DNA of 19,720 bases from Candidatus Pelagibacter sp. (lineage in GTDB: Bacteria > Pseudomonadota > Alphaproteobacteria > Pelagibacterales > Pelagibacteraceae): NCBI GenBank assembly GCA_029941985.1, contig JAPYTV010000013.1, forward strand, positions 1-19,720, given 5' to 3'. Below are positions 1 through 6,647 of the stretch, piece by piece. The stretch's first letter is position 1. Each line of letters begins with the position of its first letter. The position numbers were made by a program, and so were the translations under genes. Below the pieces are notes generated by a model. That model was not told the DNA's origin. It did not search any database and saw only the letters and a list, made by a program, of their open reading frames with translations.

Positions 1-36
1 ACAAAAGCAATGTTACCGAATGGTAATTTAAATTAA
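1..36 (+). CDS. Possible 3' end of an upstream gene (partial)
   Basis: Frame 1 is open from the window edge and would encode a short tail ending PNGNLN before TAA at 34-36, six bases before a strong terminator hairpin. The other two plus frames also stop nearby (24-26 and 29-31), so the frame is uncertain. The terminator just downstream supports a gene ending here. The product cannot be recognised from so few residues. Confidence 0.4.
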   Translation, partial: TKAMLPNGNLN

Positions 37-42
37 AAATTT

Positions 43-74
43 GGGCGCTACTTAACTGTAGCGCCCTTTTTTTT
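43..74 (+). terminator. Intrinsic (rho-independent) terminator
   Basis: A perfect 9-bp GC-rich stem, GGGCGCTAC (43-51) with GTAGCGCCC (58-66), closes a 6-base loop and is followed directly by eight T residues (67-74). In such an AT-rich region this stands out clearly. It would end transcription of the gene entering from the left. It lies only 20 bases before the next start codon (94), so it separates that gene from upstream transcription. Confidence 0.92.
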
Positions 75-93
75 AATGAAAAATTAAAAAATA

Positions 94-246
94 ATGTCTG
101 AAAATAATAACGAAAACCTTAGACCCAGCAAAATGAGAGGTGTGCCTTTTCCAAAGGCCAAGTATGGTGTAATAGCAGCTATTATCATCATTGCAGTAAT
201 TAATCTTATTTACTATAAAGACTTCTTAATATCTTTAATAAAATAA
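94..246 (+). CDS. Small single-pass membrane protein, 50 aa, unknown function
   Basis: This reads from ATG at 94 to TAA at 244-246 and gives 50 residues. The N-terminal part (about residues 1-23) is hydrophilic, with an acidic, Asn-rich start (SENNNEN) and then basic residues (RPSKMRG). Residues about 25-40 (GVIAAIIIIAVINLIY) form one strongly hydrophobic membrane segment, followed by a short tail, YKDFLISLIK. There is no signal-peptidase or lipobox motif, so a single membrane anchor is likely; the positive residues before the segment suggest an N-in topology. It starts 20 bases after a terminator and ends 55 bases before the glutamine synthetase gene, so it may be the first gene of that operon. 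No Shine-Dalgarno sequence is visible, as for most genes here. I do not recognise a family. The layout makes it credible as a gene, but conservation was not tested. Confidence 0.65.
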   Translation: MSENNNENLRPSKMRGVPFPKAKYGVIAAIIIIAVINLIYYKDFLISLIK

Positions 247-301
247 ATCAAAAAATAATATTGTAGAGATAGGTCATCAATAGTAAATTAATATAATAAT
301 T

Positions 302-1627
302 ATGTCTAAAAATTTATCTAAAATTGCAAAAACTAAAAAAATTAAATATTTTTTAATTAGTTTTGTAGATTTATTTGGTGTCTTAAGATCAAAATTAGTT
401 CCAGCACAAGCTATTGCCGAAATGCAGAAAAATGGTGCGGGTTTTGCTGGATTTGCAACATGGCTTGATATGTCACCAGCAGATACAGATATGTTTGCAA
501 TCCCAGATCCAAATAGTCTTATTCAACTACCATGGAATAAAGAAATAGGATGGTTGGCTTCAGATTTATGGATGGGTGGTAAAACTGTTAAAGCATCTCC
601 TAGAGTAATGCTTAAAGAACAAATTAATAAATTAAATAAAAAAAATTTAATTATGAAATCTGGTGTTGAATGTGAATATTTTTTAATATCAGAGGATGGT
701 AGCAAAATTGCCGATACTAGAGACACTCAATCTAAACCTTGTTATGATCAATCTGCTTTAATGAGAAGGTATGATTTAATTAAAGAAATATGTGATAGCA
801 TGATCGAAATGGGATGGAGCCCCTACCAAAATGATCACGAAGATGCTAATGGACAATTCGAGATGAACTGGGACTATGCTGATTGTCTAATTACAGCAGA
901 TAGACATGTTTTTTTTAAGTACATGGTTAAATCTTTAGCTGAAAAACATGGATTAAGAGCAACATTCATGCCAAAACCTTTTGAAAATTTAACAGGAAAT
1001 GGGTGTCATGCCCATATCTCTTTATGGGACGGTAAAGTAAATAAATTTTTAGACAATGGAGATAGATTGGGATTAAGTAGATTGGCTTATAATTTTTTAG
1101 GTGGAGTTATGCGTCTTGCTCAACCTCTAACAGCTTTTTTTAATCCTACAATAAACAGTTATAGAAGAATAAATGCACCACCAACAAAATCGGGAGCTAC
1201 ATGGTCTCCTAGTAGTATTTCTTATACTGGAAACAATAGAACTCACATGATTAGGGTACCTGATCCAGGAAGATTTGAATTAAGATTAATGGATGGCTCC
1301 GCTAATCCTTATTTGCTTCAAGCAGGTGTAATAGCTGCAGGTTTATATGGAATGAATAATAAAGTAGATCCTGGTGAACCTCTATCTTGTAACATGTATA
1401 CAGATTATAAAAATTATCCCAACCTAAAGAAACTACCTGATGAAATTGAAGATGCTATAGAACAATTAGAAAATAGTAAAGAAATTCTAGAAGCTTTTGG
1501 TGAAGCTACTATTAGTAGCTATATAAAACTAAAAAAATCTGAAATAGAAAATTTTAATAAAGAAGAAAAATTTGACAAAAAAAGTCCAATAACTGATTGG
1601 GAAAAAAATAGTACTTTAGATTGTTAA
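302..1627 (+). CDS. glnT: Glutamine synthetase family protein, GlnT / gamma-glutamylmethylamide synthetase type
   Basis: This 441-residue cytoplasmic enzyme would use ATP to ligate ammonia, or possibly methylamine, to glutamate. The N-terminal beta-grasp region (about 13-110) carries the GlnT-like YFLISFVDLFG start and GAGFAGFATWLDM. The catalytic domain shows metal-binding GVECEYF (121-127), NDHEDANGQFEMNW (177-190), the ATP/metal segment GNGCHAHISLWD (232-243) and the RFELRLMDGSANPYL segment (from about 324). The length fits GlnT and GmaS (about 435-445 residues) rather than GlnA (about 470). I see no typical GlnA C-terminal adenylylation tyrosine loop. GlnT and GmaS are close relatives, and motifs alone do not decide between glutamine and gamma-glutamylmethylamide production. 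No GmaS-pathway partners (N-methylglutamate synthase or dehydrogenase) are visible here. Its stop lies 4 bases before the lyase gene, so co-translation is likely and could pair ammonia release with capture. Confidence 0.88.
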   Translation: MSKNLSKIAKTKKIKYFLISFVDLFGVLRSKLVPAQAIAEMQKNGAGFAGFATWLDMSPADTDMFAIPDPNSLIQLPWNKEIGWLASDLWMGGKTVKASPRVMLKEQINKLNKKNLIMKSGVECEYFLISEDGSKIADTRDTQSKPCYDQSALMRRYDLIKEICDSMIEMGWSPYQNDHEDANGQFEMNWDYADCLITADRHVFFKYMVKSLAEKHGLRATFMPKPFENLTGNGCHAHISLWDGKVNKFLDNGDRLGLSRLAYNFLGGVMRLAQPLTAFFNPTINSYRRINAPPTKSGATWSPSSISYTGNNRTHMIRVPDPGRFELRLMDGSANPYLLQAGVIAAGLYGMNNKVDPGEPLSCNMYTDYKNYPNLKKLPDEIEDAIEQLENSKEILEAFGEATISSYIKLKKSEIENFNKEEKFDKKSPITDWEKNSTLDC

Positions 1628-1631
1628 ATGA

Positions 1632-2759
1632 ATGAAAACAATCATTGAAAATAGTACTTGGTCAATTTCATCTTTTCTAGAAAATAAAAACTTTTCATTT
1701 AATAAAATACAAATTTTAAACTCTTTATCAGAAAATGATATTGATGAAGCCTATTCAAGTATTTCTAGTTGGAAAGATTATTCTCCAACACCACTAATTG
1801 AATTGAATAAACTTTCAAAAGAATTGAATTTAAATAAAATTTTTTACAAAGATGAAAGTAAAAGATTTGATCTTAAATCCTTTAAAGCTCTTGGTGGAGC
1901 CTATGCGGTAGAAAAAATTACTAAAGAAAACAAAGATATTGTTGTTGCAACAGCAACAGCAGGAAATCATGGTAGATCTGTAGCATGGGGCGCAAGAAGA
2001 TTGGATCTAAAGTGTAAAATTTTTATAAGTGAATTTGTTAGTGAAGCAAGAGGTCAAGCTATGGCTGATCTTGGTGCTGATGTAATTAAAGTTAAGGGTA
2101 ATTATGAAAAATCTTTAATAGAATGTATCAAACAATCTACAGAAAATAATTGGCAAATCGTTCAAGATGTTGCTTGGAAAGATTATATGTTAGTGCCAAA
2201 ATATACAATGGCTGGCTATACAGTAATGATGAAAGAAATTGTTGATCAAATAAGCAATGATCAAATCACTCATATAATATTACAGGCTGGAGTTGGTGGC
2301 ATGGCTGGTGCTATGGTTGCAGGTATAGCAAAATATTTAAAAAATGTACCTGAAACTATAGTTGTTGAACCTGACAGTGCCGCATGTGTAATGGAAAGTA
2401 TCAAAACAGGAAAAATTGAAAAGATTGATATAAAAAGAGAAAGCTTAATGGGTGGAATGTCTTGTGGTGAGGTATCTTTAGTTCCGTGGGAAATACTAAA
2501 GAATTCTGTTAAATTTTGTATTAGTTTGCCTGATGATGATATTGCAAAAACTATGAAATTACTTGGAAATTCTAGCTTTAGTGATAAAAAAATAATAGCA
2601 GGAGAAAACTCAGCCCCAGGAGTAATTAGTTTAATAGCTTCTTGTGTTGATGATAAAATTAAAGAAAAATTAAAGTTAAACTCAAAATCTAATATATTAG
2701 TTATCGGCTGTGAGGGCGATACAGATAAAGAAATGTATCAAAAACTTATAAATCAATAA
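1632..2759 (+). CDS. dpaL: Diaminopropionate ammonia-lyase-like PLP enzyme
   Basis: A fold-type II PLP enzyme of 375 residues. DpaL/YgeX enzymes convert 2,3-diaminopropionate to pyruvate and two ammonia. Visible features: TPLIEL (53-58), KDESKRFDLKSFKALGGAYAV (73-93) with the predicted PLP lysine K85, the GNHG loop (111-114), the glycine-rich phosphate-binding loop GVGGMAGA (220-227), MGGMSCGE (273-280) and a C-terminal GCEGDTD (359-365). The RFxLxSFKALGG block is characteristic of this family rather than of threonine deaminase. It is slightly shorter than the usual roughly 400 residues. The ATG at 1632 follows the glutamine synthetase stop by 4 bases; an ATG at 1628 is out of frame and soon stops. 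Related lyases acting on threonine or serine are an alternative. The adjacent glutamine synthetase suggests the released ammonia is assimilated. Confidence 0.82.
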   Translation: MKTIIENSTWSISSFLENKNFSFNKIQILNSLSENDIDEAYSSISSWKDYSPTPLIELNKLSKELNLNKIFYKDESKRFDLKSFKALGGAYAVEKITKENKDIVVATATAGNHGRSVAWGARRLDLKCKIFISEFVSEARGQAMADLGADVIKVKGNYEKSLIECIKQSTENNWQIVQDVAWKDYMLVPKYTMAGYTVMMKEIVDQISNDQITHIILQAGVGGMAGAMVAGIAKYLKNVPETIVVEPDSAACVMESIKTGKIEKIDIKRESLMGGMSCGEVSLVPWEILKNSVKFCISLPDDDIAKTMKLLGNSSFSDKKIIAGENSAPGVISLIASCVDDKIKEKLKLNSKSNILVIGCEGDTDKEMYQKLINQ

Positions 2760-2772
2760 AACAACTATACAA

Positions 2773-3234
2773 ATGGAAAAAGTTTTAAAAAAAGAACTTG
2801 ATAATTTAGATTTTTATAAAATTTTTAAACCTGAATTAACCCCAAAAAGAATGATGGAATTAGGCATTTTTGATGGTGCATACTTTGGATTAGACTTAAA
2901 AGAATATCCTAAATCATGGTTTAAAAATGCAAAGATAAGTAAAACTTTCGATGTAAATTTGAATAGATTCAAAGTTGTCTTAGGATTATCAAGGGAGCAC
3001 TGGATAGAAAAAGGTTGGATTTTTAAAGAAGATCCTTTGGGTTGGTTTCAATGGTATTGTAGATTTTGTAACGGAAGAAGAATTTCTCATATGGATAAAA
3101 TTCAAATTAAAAGATGGAAAAATTTTAGAAGACATGTTTTAGCAATTAAAAAAAATTGTGAAAAAGGTGATCTTGGATGTAGAAAAAGACAGAGGCAAGC
3201 TATATTACAATGGACTTACGATCCTTATAGATAA
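2773..3234 (+). CDS. Conserved uncharacterised protein, 153 aa, Trp/Cys/Arg-rich C-terminal half
   Basis: I do not recognise a characterised function. The N-terminal part contains LTPKRMMELGIFDGAYFG (22-39). The C-terminal half has a dense conserved-looking signature: EKGWIFKEDPLGWFQWYC (79-96), GRRISHMDKIQIKRW (101-115), NCE (128-130) and CRKRQRQAILQW (136-147). I recall similar GW-x-DP-GWFQWYCR and CRxRQRQALLxW patterns in hypothetical proteins of cyanobacteria, actinobacteria, fungi and plants, but this is memory rather than a search. It is basic, has no signal peptide or membrane segment, and has cysteines at 96, 99, 129 and 136 that could bind metal. It begins 13 bases after the lyase gene, so it is probably the last gene of that operon. 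Its last 10 bases overlap the end of the convergent zapE gene. Confidence 0.8.
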   Translation: MEKVLKKELDNLDFYKIFKPELTPKRMMELGIFDGAYFGLDLKEYPKSWFKNAKISKTFDVNLNRFKVVLGLSREHWIEKGWIFKEDPLGWFQWYCRFCNGRRISHMDKIQIKRWKNFRRHVLAIKKNCEKGDLGCRKRQRQAILQWTYDPYR

Positions 3235-4283
3235 TCACAATTTATAGACGTCAATTCATACAAACGACTAATTGTTCTTTTAAATGGGACTACCAAATTT
3301 TTTGAGGATTTAAGTAAATTTAAATCAACTTCTGATGTGATTGTTAAAGGAATTCTTTTTTCATATAAAATATCAATTAAAGTAATGAATCTTTGTTGTT
3401 GATTTGAATTATCTTCATTAAAAATAGGTAAATTATCTATAAAAATGAAACTACAATTATCTGCAATCTTGATATAATCTTCGGAACCAAGGTTTCTATT
3501 ACACAGTTCATCAAAATTAAATTTTACTACTCCATTATAAAAATTTTCTAGTATGAATTTACGACCTTTTATATCAACTATTTTTGAATTTTTTATTTTA
3601 TTCTTTGTTACTTTTCTAAAAAATTTATTAAAAGTAAAATTTGTTGAATGATTTACAGGGTACAGAAATCTTTCCAAACTTATATTTTTATTAGTTCTGT
3701 AATCCTCTTTGATAAGTAAATTATTCTCATAGCAATTATTCTCTAAAATTTTTATAAAGGGAATGAATTGATTTCGTTGTAGCCCACCTTCGTAGAGATC
3801 ATTAATATTTATATTTGAGGAAAAAATAACTTTTATATTTTCTTCAAATATTTTTTTAAATAATTTTCCTAAAATCATTGCATCAACAATATTTGTGACT
3901 TGGAATTCATCAAAATAAATTATTTTTGCTTTTGTTTTTAAATATTTTACAAAGTTATCAATTCCACTTTTTTTATCATTATCTTTATTTTGAAAAATAA
4001 AATCATGAAAATTGATCATAAATTCATTGAAATGTAGTCTTAATTTTTTTTCTTTTAATTCATCAAAGAAAAAATTTAAAATCATAGTTTTACCTACACC
4101 CACATCTCCAACTAAATAAAAACCAATTTTATTCTTTTTTTGTTTAAAAATTTTACTTAAAAAGGATTGTTTGAAATTTTGTAAATAATAATCTTTAAGA
4201 TTTTCGATTATACCTAATTGGCTTTGATTTACTTCAAATTTTTTTTTTTCACAATATTTTAAAAAAGATTTCTTTAAGTTCAT
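3225..4283 (-). CDS. zapE: ZapE / AFG1-family ATPase
   Basis: A P-loop ATPase of 352 residues. The family is linked to cell division in E. coli (ZapE, acting near the Z ring) and to mitochondrial protein quality control in eukaryotes (AFG1/LACE1). The Walker A motif GDVGVGKT is at 59-66, Walker B with IIYFDEFQV at 121-129 is followed by the family-typical DAMILGKLF (134-142), and the SSN sensor segment with LYEGGLQRNQFIPF follows at 155-176. The length matches bacterial ZapE (about 350-390). Its ATG overlaps the stop of the upstream cupin gene in an ATGA arrangement (4280-4283), indicating translational coupling. It is the last gene of the seven-gene minus-strand run and overlaps the convergent 153-residue gene by 10 bases. 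An 11-A tract near codons 12-15 is preserved in frame. Confidence 0.9.
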   Translation of the reverse strand: MNLKKSFLKYCEKKKFEVNQSQLGIIENLKDYYLQNFKQSFLSKIFKQKKNKIGFYLVGDVGVGKTMILNFFFDELKEKKLRLHFNEFMINFHDFIFQNKDNDKKSGIDNFVKYLKTKAKIIYFDEFQVTNIVDAMILGKLFKKIFEENIKVIFSSNININDLYEGGLQRNQFIPFIKILENNCYENNLLIKEDYRTNKNISLERFLYPVNHSTNFTFNKFFRKVTKNKIKNSKIVDIKGRKFILENFYNGVVKFNFDELCNRNLGSEDYIKIADNCSFIFIDNLPIFNEDNSNQQQRFITLIDILYEKRIPLTITSEVDLNLLKSSKNLVVPFKRTISRLYELTSINCDYL

Positions 4284-4708
4284 TTTTTCTTTTTAAAATC
4301 TATTCCATACTCTGATCTTGGTGTTTTTCTAAGTCCAAAAGGCCCTGATATAAATATGGTCATAGGTTTTGTCCCTGGTTCTAGATCAACTCTATGTAAG
4401 TTATTTGCCGATCTAAAACCAATATATCCTGGCGCTCTCCAAAATTTACCTGTTTTCAGTGTTTCCCAATAACCTCCTCTTAAAATAATTGTGATATATG
4501 GGCAAAGATGTGTGTGAACACCCTCCCCATGGTCGTCTGCTAACATTTCGTGGATTAAAATATTGAATGGAAACCATTTAGGTCTATGTCGAAATAAAAC
4601 ATAATATCTGTTAATCCACGGTTTAGCTTCATTAAATTTTGGGTGAGATGAACCACGATCTAAAACAGTTTTTCTACGACCTAATTTCTCCAACAATTTT
4701 AAAAACAT
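4280..4708 (-). CDS. Cupin-like conserved protein, 142 aa
   Basis: This small cytoplasmic-looking protein has a cupin signature. GEGVHTHLCPYITIILRGGYWET (about 61-83) supplies the HxH pair and the glycine-rich strand turn of motif 1. APGYIGFRSANNLHRVDL (about 92-109) supplies a motif 2-like PG and a second-motif histidine. The end, TIFISGPFG, resembles the close of the barrel. Family members of this type (HxHPW-like plus LRGGYWE) are mostly unannotated and no substrate can be assigned. The gene starts 1 base after the bamB stop and its TGA overlaps the zapE ATG by 4 bases, so it is cotranscribed and translationally coupled. No signal peptide is present. The loop between the motifs is short, which fits a compact single-domain cupin. 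Confidence 0.75.
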   Translation of the reverse strand: MFLKLLEKLGRRKTVLDRGSSHPKFNEAKPWINRYYVLFRHRPKWFPFNILIHEMLADDHGEGVHTHLCPYITIILRGGYWETLKTGKFWRAPGYIGFRSANNLHRVDLEPGTKPMTIFISGPFGLRKTPRSEYGIDFKKKK

Positions 4709-4709
4709 T

Positions 4710-6008
4710 TTAATTAAGCTTAATAATAGAATTGTCTTTAATAATATATAGGTTCTTATTTAAAACAAATGGTCTTGAAATTTTATCATTATCAATTTTT
4801 AATATTGAAGAGGTGGTTCCAGTAGTTATATCAATAACTAATAATCTGCCATTATCTGTTGTTAAATAAATATTGTTAACACCAACAATAAATCCAACAG
4901 GTTGAATTTTAGATCTTTTTTTTGGTTTAAAGTTTTTAAATATATCTGTGCTTCTAATAATATTACCTGAAAGTTTTTCCATAACAATTAAATAACCTTC
5001 CAATGATACTGTAAATATATAATTATCTATTAATGTGGGTCTTAGGTTTGAGTTAATTTTTTGTTTCCAATTTAAAGTACCGTTATTGATATCGATTGAA
5101 AAAAATTCATTTTTATTATTTGAAAAATACAAATTATTTTTATCAGCAATTATATCTGAAGTTTTGAGAAAAAAACCATCAATATAAACAAGACTACTTT
5201 GGGTTGGACTTTGCCATAATAATTCACCACTTTCTATATCAACTGCACTTAAGTCTCCTAAAGAATTATTAAAATAAATTTTTTTATTTAAAATAACCAT
5301 AGAAAGTTTTTTTTGGGATCTTATAAGTGAGCTTTCTGTTCTAATATTCCAAATTTCTACTCCATTTTTAATTGAATAAGATCTTAGAGTATTTTCAAAA
5401 TCAATTATAAAAAACTTATTTTTGTAAGTTTTTAACTGTGAATTAAATGGAGCTACATTATTTTTTGACCATAATAATTTACCTGTATTAATGTCTAAAG
5501 CATAGTATTTTGCGATGTTATCTGCAACAATTAAGGTTTTTTCATTGCTTCCAAATAATAAAATTGGTTTTTGTTTTTTTTGAGATTTAGAGTAATAATT
5601 TTTTTTCCAGATCAGTCTAGAATCTTGGTCAAATTTTAATATCGTTCCCTTATTATCAAAAAATATAACATTACTATTATCAAATAAAATTATTGGATCA
5701 TACTGATAAAAATTATCTATTTTAGAAAATTTGAATCTTGAGATACTTTTAAGATCGCCATCATAATTAATTCTTCCATTGTTATTATCATAATTATTAA
5801 AGAAACTTTTATCTATAGCTTTTGTATAAAGGCTGATCTTTAAACTAGGATTAAACTCACGATTTAAAATTTTTTCTTTAACGAAAATTTTTTCAACATT
5901 TTTTATTTCCTCTATTTTTTCACTTTTTGTCCAAAATTTAGAGTTTTTATTAAATGAACAACTTGTTAAGCAAATAAAAATTAATAAAATTTTTAAAAAG
6001 CTATTCAC
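4710..6008 (-). CDS. bamB: BamB-like outer membrane assembly lipoprotein (PQQ-type beta-propeller), GTG start
   Basis: BamB is a periplasmic lipoprotein of the BAM complex that helps BamA insert beta-barrel proteins. The chosen start is GTG at 6008-6006, giving 432 residues. It produces a clean lipoprotein signal, MNSFLKILLIFICLTSC, with lipobox LTSC and modified Cys17, and overlaps the upstream stop by only 8 bases. The longer ATG at 6056 would bury this signal behind 16 extra residues and overlap the neighbour by 56 bases. The body shows repeated propeller blades with ALDINTGKLLW, AVDIESGELLW, SIDINNGTLNW and VIDITTGT motifs. It follows a YfgM-like gene, the same order as yfgM-bamB in E. 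coli. The der GTPase that commonly follows bamB is absent here and a cupin gene takes that place. The sequence is unusually Asn/Lys-rich, in line with base composition. Confidence 0.86.
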   Translation of the reverse strand: MNSFLKILLIFICLTSCSFNKNSKFWTKSEKIEEIKNVEKIFVKEKILNREFNPSLKISLYTKAIDKSFFNNYDNNNGRINYDGDLKSISRFKFSKIDNFYQYDPIILFDNSNVIFFDNKGTILKFDQDSRLIWKKNYYSKSQKKQKPILLFGSNEKTLIVADNIAKYYALDINTGKLLWSKNNVAPFNSQLKTYKNKFFIIDFENTLRSYSIKNGVEIWNIRTESSLIRSQKKLSMVILNKKIYFNNSLGDLSAVDIESGELLWQSPTQSSLVYIDGFFLKTSDIIADKNNLYFSNNKNEFFSIDINNGTLNWKQKINSNLRPTLIDNYIFTVSLEGYLIVMEKLSGNIIRSTDIFKNFKPKKRSKIQPVGFIVGVNNIYLTTDNGRLLVIDITTGTTSSILKIDNDKISRPFVLNKNLYIIKDNSIIKLN

Positions 6009-6645
6009 CAAAATCTCTGTTAAGTCTTTTTTTAGATTCTGATTTAATTTCAACATTACTATTAGATAAGGTTAAAATCTGATTAAAAAATTCTTTTGCT
6101 TTTTGTCTTTCATTTTTTGAGTAAAAATATTCAGCCATTAAATAAAGAGCATGTGACTTCCATATACTTTCTGAATTAATAATTGGATTTAAAATTTGAA
6201 TTAATTCATTTTCAGATGAAATATCTGAGTTATAAAGTGCTTTTTTATAAACAATTAGATTTTTTATTTCAGATTCTAGTTTTGTTTGATTTATTAAAAC
6301 ATCAAATAAATTATTAATTTCATTTTTATCCTTAACAAGATCATTATCTATTAAAAAATATAAAGCTAAAGGAGAATAAGTTGTATCTTTTTTATTAACT
6401 AATTCAGTTAATTCATCGATTACTTTTTTTTTTTTTTCTGTATTATAATTTATTATTACTAAATTGTATTGATTTGCCACCTTGATTTTGTTTCTTTTAT
6501 TTATTTCATCATAACTAAAATATCCAATAAATATAAAAATGATTATAGAAATAACTACAATTAAAATTTTTTTATTTTTTATAAAAAAGTTTTTAATTTT
6601 ATTATTCCTAGTATTTGCGTCAATAATTGCTATTTCTTCGTCCAT
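6001..6645 (-). CDS. YfgM-like membrane-anchored TPR protein
   Basis: A 214-residue protein with a hydrophilic N-terminus (about 1-25), one strong membrane segment (about 27-44, ILIVVISIIIFIFIGYFS) and a C-terminal alpha-helical domain expected to face the periplasm. Helical repeats are suggested by SHALYLMAEYFYSKNERQKAKEFFNQIL (about 164-191), which reads as a TPR unit. This layout matches YfgM (TPR_21-type), a periplasmic partner of the Sec translocon and chaperones in E. coli, encoded just before bamB as here. The ATG at 6645 lies 2 bases after the acnA stop. The gene contains a 14-base A tract (6424-6437 on the plus strand, coding E-KKKK at residues 70-74), the longest homopolymer I noticed in the window. 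Sequence similarity outside the architecture is weak, so the family call rests on topology and context. Confidence 0.72.
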   Translation of the reverse strand: MDEEIAIIDANTRNNKIKNFFIKNKKILIVVISIIIFIFIGYFSYDEINKRNKIKVANQYNLVIINYNTEKKKKVIDELTELVNKKDTTYSPLALYFLIDNDLVKDKNEINNLFDVLINQTKLESEIKNLIVYKKALYNSDISSENELIQILNPIINSESIWKSHALYLMAEYFYSKNERQKAKEFFNQILTLSNSNVEIKSESKKRLNRDFGE

Positions 6646-6647
6646 TT

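Noticed and set aside
292..297. Perfect TATAAT just before the glutamine synthetase gene
   Set aside because: It ends 4 bases before the start codon, so transcription would begin inside the codon region, and no -35 element is correctly spaced. A chance match in AT-rich DNA is more likely.
247..301. Riboswitch or structured leader before the glutamine synthetase gene
   Set aside because: The 55-base spacer is plain AT-rich sequence without stable stems or known riboswitch core motifs.
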